Source: Ruminococcus sp. (GTDB lineage: Bacteria; Bacillota; Clostridia; Oscillospirales; Acutalibacteraceae). From it: a DNA stretch of 64,000 nucleotides. This document shows positions 46,253 to 55,123 of this stretch, one piece after another. Below the pieces are notes generated by a model. It did no database searches and was not told the DNA's origin. It was given only the letters and a program-made list of their open reading frames with translations. Each line of letters starts with the position of its first letter. The stretch's first letter is position 1. The stretch is taken from contig JAFQRC010000002.1 of the NCBI GenBank assembly GCA_017410265.1, positions 1-64,000 on the forward strand, written 5' to 3'. A program made the translations under genes and the position numbers.

Positions 46253-47485
46253 TTATCCTATAACTTTGCTCTTACTGTTACTTTGCAACCTAAGCTCACC
46301 TAAAGAAATTCTCTGCCATGCAATATACATAGCCAGTATTATACATGGTATGTCCTTGTAAATATACGGAATACCTATACCAACAAACAGAAAAGCTATA
46401 TAGAAAGCAAGCATTTCTTTCTGGAATAATCGATTTTTGCTGATAAATCTCTCCTCTTTTGAAAAAGCTAACTTCCATTGTTTTATAAACATACTAACAT
46501 AAGGAATCAAATACAAAAGTCCGAATATACCTGAACATGCAAGTGGTTCCACATAGGTTGAATGCGTATACATTCCATGTACATATAAATAGTTATTAAA
46601 TCCTACACCAAACAACGGATGATGGAAAAATTCACCCATTGCCGTTTTATATAACTCTAATCTACTCTCATCAGACGCGACAGTTCTCTCGGCTCCTCGA
46701 CCAAATATTCTTACATAAAGGTTAGTATCCTCAAAATAAGGTAACAGATATGTATACACAAAATATATAGCTACAGTTCCAATAATCAGAATTGATACAA
46801 ACTGCAAACTAGTCATTTTTTTGAAATAATCATTCCAACAAAAAACAAACATCAACGCAAACATAATTATAATAGCTAAAATGCTCTTTCTTGATCCAGC
46901 TATTGAAATAACAGCTAAAGCAGCTATTATATATGCTATCTTAATTACAGTTTTATAAACTTTACTTTTGTTTCCTACACCAAAGGCGAAAAGTATAGCA
47001 AAGCAACCAAAAGCCATAATCGAACCGATATCATTAGTACTTATATTTGCACCCGATTCTACAGAAAGCTTCTGAGAATAATCATTCATACTCATCAGCG
47101 TAGCTAAAGCACAAGACACAGCGGTTATCGCCATCAATCTTAGCGCAAAAACAATAGATTTTTCATATTCACTTATTAGAGTTATCAGAATAATAACAAC
47201 TAATCGCTGAAAAAATTTGATCAGACCTTCAACAGCGTACGAAGCACTTTGTGCAATTACAATTGTAATTATCGAATATACGAAATACCAAAACCAGCAT
47301 TTTATCTCAAAATCAAATTTTATCGGCTCTTTACTCATCGCAACTATTACACCGACAATAGCTATACCTGTAAAGAGGTATGTACCCATCGGAATAAAAC
47401 TACCACGGATAATATAGTAGCAATAATAATTTAAAAAGATTCCGTATAAAGCAAGCTTAGAAATATCTATAGCCCTGATTCTCAT
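46253..47485 (-). CDS. O-antigen ligase/polymerase (Wzy/WaaL) family protein
   Basis: A 410-residue polytopic protein with about eleven helices and a large extracytoplasmic loop (about 255-310). The loop contains a histidine pattern, FFHHPLFGVGFNNYLYVHG and YTHSTYVEPLACSG, matching Wzy_C/WaaL proteins. Such enzymes join lipid-linked sugar units outside the membrane. In a Gram-positive it may polymerise repeat units or attach the chain to the cell wall. Its start overlaps the upstream GT stop (ATGA). Confidence 0.85.
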   Translation of the reverse strand: MRIRAIDISKLALYGIFLNYYCYYIIRGSFIPMGTYLFTGIAIVGVIVAMSKEPIKFDFEIKCWFWYFVYSIITIVIAQSASYAVEGLIKFFQRLVVIILITLISEYEKSIVFALRLMAITAVSCALATLMSMNDYSQKLSVESGANISTNDIGSIMAFGCFAILFAFGVGNKSKVYKTVIKIAYIIAALAVISIAGSRKSILAIIIMFALMFVFCWNDYFKKMTSLQFVSILIIGTVAIYFVYTYLLPYFEDTNLYVRIFGRGAERTVASDESRLELYKTAMGEFFHHPLFGVGFNNYLYVHGMYTHSTYVEPLACSGIFGLLYLIPYVSMFIKQWKLAFSKEERFISKNRLFQKEMLAFYIAFLFVGIGIPYIYKDIPCIILAMYIAWQRISLGELRLQSNSKSKVIG

Positions 47486-48633
47486 TTAATTAACTCCATA
47501 AATCGCAAAATATTCTCAGCGCGGGTTTCAATCGAAAGGTTCTTTGCGGAAGCAATCGCACCCTCGCACAATTTCTTGCAGTAATCTTTATCATTTTTCA
47601 AACGCTTGATTGCGTTTTCGATTTCTTTGACGCTGTTAACATCAACACGAATTGAGTTGTTTTTATATAAAACATCATCGTTAAACGGTAAATCAGAAGA
47701 AATAACCGGTAAACCACAGGCAAGTGCCTCGACTATAGCGTTACAACAGCCCTCTCCTTTTGTAGGAAGTACAAACACATCAGCTGCGTTAAGATAAGTC
47801 GAAACCATATCATTTGGCACACTGCCCTTGAAGAGAATTTTGTCACAATCAGGTTCACAATCACCTCTCCCTAAGAACACCGAGTACACATCAGTGCAAT
47901 TCTTAAGTGCAGAGTTCAGCTCATTTATACCTTTTCTCTGGGTAAAGGCTCCTGTAAAAACAATAATAAAAGCATCATTACTAAACCCAAGTTTTTTTCT
48001 GGCTTCAGCTTTATCGGTTGTGAAGAATTTCCTCTCATCAACACCGTTAGGGAAAACTCCGATTTTCATGCTGTCAGATATATATTCATTCTCAATAAGC
48101 AGATTTTTGTTATTACTCGAAACGCTGACAATACCCGTCAAAGTTTCGAGAATGCTTTTCCAATTAGCGTACTCAAAACCTGTTGTGTACGGTTGATTGC
48201 CCTTTTCAAAACGAGTAGAATTCTCACCGCAAGCACAGTAAGATGGAATATTAAGCTTACTTCCTACTCTCGCAGCGGTTAATCCACACTGATAAATAAA
48301 GTGACCATACACAACATCAGGTTTTAAATTCTCTCCTTTTATAGTTTTCATAACCGCTTTATAGTGGTTATTCATCGACAGTCTGATAGTTTGTTTTCTG
48401 GAACTCAAGTGCAAATATGTAGGAGTAAAAATCCTTATTTCATTATCATTTTCCGTTTTTTCAACTCTCTCATACGGTACTTTTTCTGTGTTTGCATTCT
48501 TGATTCTCGGTGCAATTACAACACAATCAAAACCTTTATCAGCGATAGCATAAATAAGGTGTTTTGCGAACACGCAACCATTATTCGTTTTTGTCGGGTA
48601 CCAATCCAAAATAAAACAAATTTGTTTACTCAT
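47482..48633 (-). CDS. Family 4-type (GT-B) glycosyltransferase (b)
   Basis: A 383-residue GT-B enzyme. The C-terminal domain has VFTGAFTQRKGIN, FVLPTKGEGCCNAIVEALA and GLPVISSD, the nucleotide-sugar E-x7-E signature. The N-terminal domain opens with ICFILDWYPTKTNNG. The start overlaps the aminotransferase stop by 8 bases and the end overlaps the Wzy-like start by 4, so translation is coupled. Sugar unknown. Confidence 0.9.
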   Translation of the reverse strand: MSKQICFILDWYPTKTNNGCVFAKHLIYAIADKGFDCVVIAPRIKNANTEKVPYERVEKTENDNEIRIFTPTYLHLSSRKQTIRLSMNNHYKAVMKTIKGENLKPDVVYGHFIYQCGLTAARVGSKLNIPSYCACGENSTRFEKGNQPYTTGFEYANWKSILETLTGIVSVSSNNKNLLIENEYISDSMKIGVFPNGVDERKFFTTDKAEARKKLGFSNDAFIIVFTGAFTQRKGINELNSALKNCTDVYSVFLGRGDCEPDCDKILFKGSVPNDMVSTYLNAADVFVLPTKGEGCCNAIVEALACGLPVISSDLPFNDDVLYKNNSIRVDVNSVKEIENAIKRLKNDKDYCKKLCEGAIASAKNLSIETRAENILRFMELIK

Positions 48634-49765
48634 TATTTAAAAACTCCAAAATGCAATTACAAACTTTTTCGATGTCTTCCGACTCAAGATATGGATGCAT
48701 AGGTAAACTAAGTACAGTGCCACACAATCTTTCTGTAATACCACACTCAGCAACCGCACTTCGTGTGTTTTCAAAAGCACCCTGTTTATGCATAGGTCTT
48801 GCATAATAAACCATCGAAGGAACTCCGTTTTCCTTAAGATAAACTATAAGCTTATCTCTGTCTGTATTATCAGGAAGTTGAACCGTATACTGTGCCCATG
48901 AGCTAACATAACCATTAGGGACATATGGTAAAACCAACCCGCTGTCAGCTAACTTCTTAGAATATAGTTGAGCAGCTTTATTTACATTAACCAGTTCATA
49001 GTCAGCAAAAGCTTGTAATTTTGGTATCAATACAGCAGCCTGTATAGTATCAAGTCTGCTATTCATACCGATTCTGCAATTATCGTATTTGTCAGAACCA
49101 TTTTTTCCGTGAACAGCAAAGCTTCTGATAAGTTCAGCCCATTCATCATTATCTGTGAAAACTGCTCCACCATCACCATAGCAACCAAGCGGTTTGGCAG
49201 GAAAGAAACTGGTAGTAGAAATATCGCCAAAGCTGCATGCCATCTTACCATTTATTGAGCCACCAAATCCCTGTGCTCCGTCTTCCATAAGGTAGAGATT
49301 GTATTTTGCACAAATATGACCAATTTTTTCATAATCAGCAGGCAAGCCAAACAAATCAACCGCTATCACAGCTTTAGGTTTTAATACTCCCTCTTGCAAA
49401 ACTTTCTCTATGGCCTGCTCAAGTTTGTCTGCATCAATATTAAATGTTCGCTCATTAACATCAACAAATATTGGTGTTGCCCCTGAAAAAGCCGGACACT
49501 CTCCCGAAGAAAAGAAGGTAAAGTCAGGCACAAAGACAGCATCACCCTCACCAACATTCCATGCCATCAGAGCGAGTGTAATAGCATCTGTACCGTTAGC
49601 ACATGTAATGCAGTGCTTAACACCTACATATTCTGCAAGCTTTTCTTCTAGAACTTTAACCTGTGGGCCTGAAATAAATCTGGCACTGGTCAACACATCG
49701 TTTATAGCTTTGTCAACTTCAGGTTTTAGTACTTCATACTGCTTTTGTAAATCACGAAAATTCAT
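48626..49765 (-). CDS. PLP-dependent sugar aminotransferase (WbpE/WlbC-like)
   Basis: A 379-residue DegT/DnrJ/EryC1 aminotransferase with ANGTDAITLAL (PLP phosphate pocket), EDGAQGFGG and the PLP lysine in SFFPAKPLGCYGDGG (K191). Next to an oxidoreductase, an N-acetyltransferase and a UDP-HexNAc dehydrogenase, it most likely aminates C3 of UDP-GlcNAcA to make the 3-amino sugar that WbpD-like acetylates. The pathway is known from Pseudomonas aeruginosa O5 and Bordetella. Confidence 0.92.
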   Translation of the reverse strand: MNFRDLQKQYEVLKPEVDKAINDVLTSARFISGPQVKVLEEKLAEYVGVKHCITCANGTDAITLALMAWNVGEGDAVFVPDFTFFSSGECPAFSGATPIFVDVNERTFNIDADKLEQAIEKVLQEGVLKPKAVIAVDLFGLPADYEKIGHICAKYNLYLMEDGAQGFGGSINGKMACSFGDISTTSFFPAKPLGCYGDGGAVFTDNDEWAELIRSFAVHGKNGSDKYDNCRIGMNSRLDTIQAAVLIPKLQAFADYELVNVNKAAQLYSKKLADSGLVLPYVPNGYVSSWAQYTVQLPDNTDRDKLIVYLKENGVPSMVYYARPMHKQGAFENTRSAVAECGITERLCGTVLSLPMHPYLESEDIEKVCNCILEFLNNE

Positions 49766-49770
49766 TTATA

Positions 49771-50337
49771 TCACTCTTTTTCTATCAATCTGTCCTCTGT
49801 CATCACATACTGTCTGCCACAATCAGGACATCCTAAAGATTTATCTAGCACTTGTCCGCATTCGCAAACATAGCCTATCTGTCTGGCAGGCACTCCCGCC
49901 ATCAACGAATGTGGAGGGACATCTTTTGTAACTACAGCCCCTGCAGCTATTGTGCTCCACTCTCCAAGCTCGTGACCACACACAACAGTTGCGTTTGCGC
50001 CAATTGTAGCTCCTTTTCGGACTATTGTCTTCTTGTAGTTACTTGAACCCTTAGGGTACTTTGCTCTGGGAGTAAGGTCATTGGTAAAAACCATCGAAGG
50101 ACCACAGAACACATAGTCCTCTAACTCTACCCCTTCATATACAGAAACATTATTCTGTATTTTCACACCGTTTCCTATTTTTACATTATTTGCAATGTTA
50201 ACATTCTGTCCAAGCGAACAGTTTTCTCCTATAACGGCTCCCTTTTGAACATGACAAAAGTGCCATATCTTTGTATTTTTCCCTACTTCAGCTCCCTCAT
50301 CCACATAGGATGACTCATGAACAAAATAATCACTCAT
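49771..50337 (-). CDS. WbpD/WlbB-like 3-amino-sugar N-acetyltransferase
   Basis: A 188-residue left-handed beta-helix acetyltransferase opening DYFVHESSYVDEGAEVG, with hexapeptide repeats IWHFCHVQ and NIANNVKIGNGVKIQNNV, and GAVVTKDVPPHSLMAGVPA. The C-terminus has a small CxC...CxxC zinc-ribbon-like element (about 155-178), common in this family. It transfers acetyl to the 3-amino group of UDP-GlcNAc(3N)A. It lies between the WbpB- and WbpE-like genes with gaps of one and five bases. Confidence 0.92.
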   Translation of the reverse strand: MSDYFVHESSYVDEGAEVGKNTKIWHFCHVQKGAVIGENCSLGQNVNIANNVKIGNGVKIQNNVSVYEGVELEDYVFCGPSMVFTNDLTPRAKYPKGSSNYKKTIVRKGATIGANATVVCGHELGEWSTIAAGAVVTKDVPPHSLMAGVPARQIGYVCECGQVLDKSLGCPDCGRQYVMTEDRLIEKE

Positions 50338-50338
50338 A

Positions 50339-51409
50339 CTAAAATCTTCCTGTAAAATCTAATGTTGAACATTCTGTAAGCGGGAACTTAACAGGCACTC
50401 CTTGGGCAGCGGACTTATAGATAGCAAGCACCATTTCAAGAGCCTTCTTACCATCCTCGCCTGTAACGAGTGGCTCTCTGTCATTTTGGATAGCCTCAAT
50501 AACATCAGCGTAAAGAGGTGTATGACCAAAGCCATAAACTGACGGTGGGTTTTCCGAAAACTGTGCTTTAACATCCTCGGAATTGTCAAGTGCGTCCGCA
50601 AAATTCCACTCTTCAATTTTATTTACGGAAGCACCACCGGCTTTTACTGTGCCTTTGTCACCAAAGATATATAAAGTTTCTTCAAGATTCTTGGGATACA
50701 CATTAGTAGTACCTTCGATGATACCATATGTACCATTTGCAAACTTAACAACAGCAATGCCGAGGTCTTCTGCCTCAATATATTCATGCTTCATTCTGTC
50801 TGTATATGCCATAACTTCCACAGGCTCGCCACCCATAAGCCAGATAAGCAGGTCGATATTGTGAATACATTGATTCATAAGGCATCCGCCGTCCTGTGCC
50901 CATGTGCCACGCCACTTAGCTCTGGAATAGTATTCCCAGTCTCTTGCCCAACGAATGTGCGCAGTACCGTGGAATAATCTTCCGAATCTTCCTTTATCCA
51001 AAGCCTCACTGATTTTTGCTATAGACTTGTTGAATCTGTTCTGATGGTTTACACAAACCTTAACATTATTCTTTTTACCCGCCTCGATAATAGCATTTGC
51101 ATCTTCAATAGAGAGTGCAATAGGTTTTTCTATAATAACATTACAACCTGCGTTTATGCAGTCAATCGCAATTCCTGCGTGCAATCCACTCTCAGTAGCT
51201 ATCGCTACGATTTCAGGCTTTTCTTTATCGAGTAACTCCTTGTAGTCAGCATATTTATTAACAGAATCAGGTAATTCAAACTTCTTAACCTTATCCTCCA
51301 TACACTTTGTGTCTACATCACAAATTGCAACTATTTCTAGACCATTGTTTTTAGCTGCCATAATGTGATTTGGCGAAATTCTGCCGCATCCTATCAGTGC
51401 ATATCTCAT
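50339..51409 (-). CDS. WbpB/WlbA-like Gfo/Idh/MocA oxidoreductase
   Basis: A 356-residue NAD-dependent oxidoreductase beginning RYALIGCGRISPNHI, with the EKPIAL sugar-binding motif (about 95) and GGCLMNQCIHNIDLL carrying the catalytic-type histidine. WbpB-type enzymes oxidise C3 of UDP-GlcNAcA before transamination. It overlaps the upstream GT4 stop by 4 bases (ATGA) and precedes the acetyltransferase by one base. Confidence 0.92.
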   Translation of the reverse strand: MRYALIGCGRISPNHIMAAKNNGLEIVAICDVDTKCMEDKVKKFELPDSVNKYADYKELLDKEKPEIVAIATESGLHAGIAIDCINAGCNVIIEKPIALSIEDANAIIEAGKKNNVKVCVNHQNRFNKSIAKISEALDKGRFGRLFHGTAHIRWARDWEYYSRAKWRGTWAQDGGCLMNQCIHNIDLLIWLMGGEPVEVMAYTDRMKHEYIEAEDLGIAVVKFANGTYGIIEGTTNVYPKNLEETLYIFGDKGTVKAGGASVNKIEEWNFADALDNSEDVKAQFSENPPSVYGFGHTPLYADVIEAIQNDREPLVTGEDGKKALEMVLAIYKSAAQGVPVKFPLTECSTLDFTGRF

Positions 51410-52557
51410 ACTTTGTTTCCTCCTATTAAGTCAAAAACTTTTTTGTACTGCATTTCCCAAGTAAGTCTGTTTTCTGCGAGTTTTCTCAGACTAAGAACAT
51501 GCGTTGTATTCTTCTTCATTTCAAGTGCAAATTCAACGATTTGCTCCATATCAGGAACACTCTCATCATTTGTTATTTTTAGCCACAAAGCCTCTTTCGG
51601 ATCCACAAGTGCCGGATCTTCAACAGCACACACGAATGGCAAACCCCTTGCAATATACTCTCTGGCTTTCAACTCCATAGTCACCGCAAATCCCTTGCGA
51701 TACATAGCGAGTGAATTAACGCCTATATCACACAAATCAAACATCTCTTCAAGAGCTTTGCCTGTCAGCTGACCGTGGAAAACAACCGTATTCTTAAGTC
51801 CGAGCTTTGATGCAAGCTCCTTCCACTCGTTAAGACAACCACCATCATTTCCACCAACCATATGGATAACAATTTTCTGATCGCCCTTATACTCTGCCAA
51901 AGATTTTATCAGTCTATCATAACCATGCCAGTAACACATTGATGCCAGTGCAAGAATATGAATGGTTTCTTCGCACTTAGGCTTTCTTACAGGAACACTG
52001 CTTACATCAATACCGTTTTCAATATTTATTGCCGGCTTACCCTTATAGTGTCCACCTGCATCTTCCCCGATGAGAACATAATAATCAACCATCGAATTAA
52101 ACTTGTCAGTAAACCTATCAGAATATATCGAAAACAGTTTTCGCAAGCCATTCAGGTGTTCTTCCTTTTGTTGCGGGAAAGTAGGTATTTCATAAATGAA
52201 AGTCGCTTTGTTTCTCTTTATCGTCTGCGCTACCTTACAACTAGAATTCCATAACGGAGCCGTTCTCCAGTAAACATAGTCAACCTTCTCCGAATTAATA
52301 ACTTTAACCGCAGCCTTATGTAAATCATTGTAGAACAATGTATGAAGATATGATGGAAAACCAAAATGAGTATTTCCGATTATCGTTTTATTGTTACCAT
52401 TTATTAAATACAGATACTTCTCATCAAACCCGATAAAGAAAACATCAAACCCAAGATTCCTGAAAGCGTTTAGTTGTCCGTCAAATTTTTTTTTCAGGTT
52501 AAACTCCTGATGCAACGAATATCTCGTTATATAGAGAAGTTTTTTCTTATCAGCCAT
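51406..52557 (-). CDS. Family 4-type (GT-B) glycosyltransferase (c)
   Basis: A 383-residue GT-B enzyme. The C-terminal signature has CDIGVNSLAMYRKGFAVTMELKAREYIARGLP, where the E-x7-E motif is only partly kept. The N-terminus KLLYITRYSLHQEFNL follows GGAGG at the ATG (52557), which overlaps the dehydrogenase stop as TAATG. It interrupts the diacetamido-uronate module, suggesting it may be the transferase for that sugar. That is inference. Confidence 0.86.
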   Translation of the reverse strand: MADKKKLLYITRYSLHQEFNLKKKFDGQLNAFRNLGFDVFFIGFDEKYLYLINGNNKTIIGNTHFGFPSYLHTLFYNDLHKAAVKVINSEKVDYVYWRTAPLWNSSCKVAQTIKRNKATFIYEIPTFPQQKEEHLNGLRKLFSIYSDRFTDKFNSMVDYYVLIGEDAGGHYKGKPAINIENGIDVSSVPVRKPKCEETIHILALASMCYWHGYDRLIKSLAEYKGDQKIVIHMVGGNDGGCLNEWKELASKLGLKNTVVFHGQLTGKALEEMFDLCDIGVNSLAMYRKGFAVTMELKAREYIARGLPFVCAVEDPALVDPKEALWLKITNDESVPDMEQIVEFALEMKKNTTHVLSLRKLAENRLTWEMQYKKVFDLIGGNKV

Positions 52558-53888
52558 TACAGCCTCCAATAACTAAGTTTTGAAACTTCTAAATCCTTAA
52601 CAGCATACAGCCCCTTAACATCAATAAGGACTTTTTCGTAATCTTCCAATGTATTCTTATATAACGCTTTGATATCACCAAGAGAAAGTGCCTTAAATTC
52701 ATCATGAGCCACAGCAACAATGACGCAATCAACATCTTTTACATCAGAAAGATCAGTGAGAGTTACCCCATACTCGTGCATAGCATCTCTGTCACTTGCC
52801 CATGGGTCAACAACAATCGGCTCAATGCCGTAAGTATTGAGCGTTTTGATAATATCATCAACCTTGCTGTTTCTTGTATCAGGGCAATTTTCCTTAAAGG
52901 TGAGACCTAAGATAGCAACCTTAGATTTCTTAGGAGCTTGTCCCGCAGCAATCATTTTCTTAATAGCTGCATCAGCAACAAATGCGCCCATACCGTCGTT
53001 TACAATACGGCCATTTAAAATTATCTGGCTGTGATAACCGAGCTTCTCAGCCTCGTATGTAAAGTAATAAGGGTCAACACCGATGCAGTGTCCGCCGACA
53101 AGTCCGGGTCTGAACCCAAGCGCATTCCACTTTGTATTCATACCATCAACAACCTCGTTAGTATCAATGCCCATACGGTCAAATACCATCGCGAGTTCAT
53201 TCATAAATGCGATATTGATATCACGCTGACTGTTTTCTACAACCTTTACGGCCTCTGCTGTCTTGATTGTACTTACAGGATATGTACCAACCTCGATAAC
53301 GATATCATATACAGCCTTGATTTCTTCGAGTGAGTCCTCGTCCATACCAGATACTATTTTGTGGATATTCTCAAGACGGTGCACCTTATCACCGGGATTG
53401 ATTCGTTCTGGAGAATAACCGATTTTGAAATCCACACCGCACTTTAGACCTGATTCACGCTCTAATATCGGAATACAAACATCTTCTGTAACACCCGGAT
53501 AAACAGTTGACTCATAAACAACAATAGAACCTTTTGTAAGGTTGCGTCCTAAAATCTCACTTGCACCAATAACAGGTGTAAGGTCAGGTGTGTGGTCAGT
53601 GTTCACAGGGGTAGGCACTGCTACAATATGGAACTTCGCCTCCTTGAGTTTAGCTTCATCAGACGTAAACTCAACAGTTGTATTCTTAATAGCCTCGTCG
53701 CCGACCTCATTTGTAGGGTCAACACCTGATTTATATAGCTCAATTTTTGCACTGTTTAAATCATATCCGATTACCTTAATTCCTTTGTTTGCAAACGCAA
53801 CCGCAATCGGCATTCCTACATAGCCAAGACCAACAAGCGAAATTGACTCTGTACCTTCTCTTAAGTCGTTGTACAGTTTTAGTGACAT
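52557..53888 (-). CDS. WbpA-like UDP-HexNAc 6-dehydrogenase
   Basis: A 443-residue nucleotide-sugar dehydrogenase with SLVGLGYVGMPIAV (NAD), catalytic cysteine in GLVGGHCIGVDPYY, and KVAILGLTFKENCPDTRNSK in the C-terminal domain. This is the WbpA/WecC/TviB pattern for N-acetylhexosamine substrates rather than the ugd pattern found at 42063. It probably makes UDP-GlcNAcA as the first step for the genes downstream. Confidence 0.91.
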   Translation of the reverse strand: MSLKLYNDLREGTESISLVGLGYVGMPIAVAFANKGIKVIGYDLNSAKIELYKSGVDPTNEVGDEAIKNTTVEFTSDEAKLKEAKFHIVAVPTPVNTDHTPDLTPVIGASEILGRNLTKGSIVVYESTVYPGVTEDVCIPILERESGLKCGVDFKIGYSPERINPGDKVHRLENIHKIVSGMDEDSLEEIKAVYDIVIEVGTYPVSTIKTAEAVKVVENSQRDINIAFMNELAMVFDRMGIDTNEVVDGMNTKWNALGFRPGLVGGHCIGVDPYYFTYEAEKLGYHSQIILNGRIVNDGMGAFVADAAIKKMIAAGQAPKKSKVAILGLTFKENCPDTRNSKVDDIIKTLNTYGIEPIVVDPWASDRDAMHEYGVTLTDLSDVKDVDCVIVAVAHDEFKALSLGDIKALYKNTLEDYEKVLIDVKGLYAVKDLEVSKLSYWRL

Positions 53889-53924
53889 ATCTATTTCTCC
53901 TTATCGTGATTTATTTTTTCTGAC

Positions 53925-55082
53925 TCACTGTTTTGATATTTGTGAATAAATTCTTAGCATTTCAGAATTCACTTTCTCTATATCAAACTTTTTCATAGTA
54001 TCAATATTAACCTGACCCATAGAGAGAGTCTCACCGTACGCTATTTTCTCCATTCCTTGGGCAAAACCTTCTACATCATAGCAATCATACATATATCCGC
54101 CCCTACTGCCCTCAAGCAAATCAGTGTTTCCACGAATTCTGCTACATACAACAGGCAACCCCACTGACATAGCCTCCATCAAGGAAACAGGAAGTCCTTC
54201 CTGCAAACTCGGAAAAACAAAAGCATCCACTGAATGAAGCAACTGCTTCACATCACCACGGTAGCCAGCAAAGACCACCCTGTTTTCTAAACCTAGCTCG
54301 TTTACTAATTTCTTCAAATAATCTTCCAACTCGCCAAAACCAACCAACAAGTATTTGATTTTATCATTTTTTATCTTAGCTAACGCCCTAATAGCAACCT
54401 CATGGTTCTTTCTAACCGATAGTTGTCCAACACTCATAAATACGATATCGTCAGTTTTAAAGCCAAACTCTTTTCTAATATCCTCACGGGCACAGTTCAC
54501 ATTTCGAAACTCCTCCGTATGAACACCTATGCCCGGAACATATTCGACCTTTTTTGACTTGAAATTTTTAGCACGCTCAAAGTCTTCCTTGTTGATTGTG
54601 ATAAGAACATCTGTAAAACGAGAACAGAACTTTTCAATAGGGTAATAAATAGCCCAAGCTAATTTGGATGCCCCTTTGAAAAAATGAAAACCATGTGCTG
54701 TATAAATAACCTTTGTACCATTTTTTCGTGCTTTTCTACAAGATAATCTGCAAAGTACTCCTCCAATTGGAGAATGGCAATGGACAATATCATAATCGTT
54801 TTGATTAACTATACTTTTAATTTCTTTGTATGAACGAACTATATTATTAACGCTGAATATGCTTCGCGGAATAGGAAGATTATAAACATTGGTTCCTCTA
54901 TTGTGCAAAGTTATCTTGTAGTCATCTATTCTCTCCTGACTTAAGGCACTACCAAAATCAAAATTAGCAGCCACATCTACTTGATAACCTAAGCTGTTCA
55001 AGATCTGAATATTATCCTCGTTAAATTGAACTATCATAGAGGCTACGGAGGCTAACATTAATGCTTTTTTTGTCTTACTCAT
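53925..55082 (-). CDS. Family 4-type (GT-B) glycosyltransferase (d)
   Basis: A 385-residue GT-B enzyme resembling EpsD/CapM-type capsular transferases. It starts MLASVASMIVQFNEDNI, has the HCHSPIGGVLCR acceptor motif, SVGQLSVRKNHEV, and the nucleotide-sugar signature FPSLQEGLPVSLMEAMSVG. Based on that resemblance it may add the second sugar to the lipid-linked primer. A good match in position also: it lies just after the initiating transferases. Confidence 0.9.
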   Translation of the reverse strand: MSKTKKALMLASVASMIVQFNEDNIQILNSLGYQVDVAANFDFGSALSQERIDDYKITLHNRGTNVYNLPIPRSIFSVNNIVRSYKEIKSIVNQNDYDIVHCHSPIGGVLCRLSCRKARKNGTKVIYTAHGFHFFKGASKLAWAIYYPIEKFCSRFTDVLITINKEDFERAKNFKSKKVEYVPGIGVHTEEFRNVNCAREDIRKEFGFKTDDIVFMSVGQLSVRKNHEVAIRALAKIKNDKIKYLLVGFGELEDYLKKLVNELGLENRVVFAGYRGDVKQLLHSVDAFVFPSLQEGLPVSLMEAMSVGLPVVCSRIRGNTDLLEGSRGGYMYDCYDVEGFAQGMEKIAYGETLSMGQVNIDTMKKFDIEKVNSEMLRIYSQISKQ

Positions 55083-55123
55083 TCCTTCTTCTCCTCACAA
55101 CTCTTTACTATCCATTATAATTT

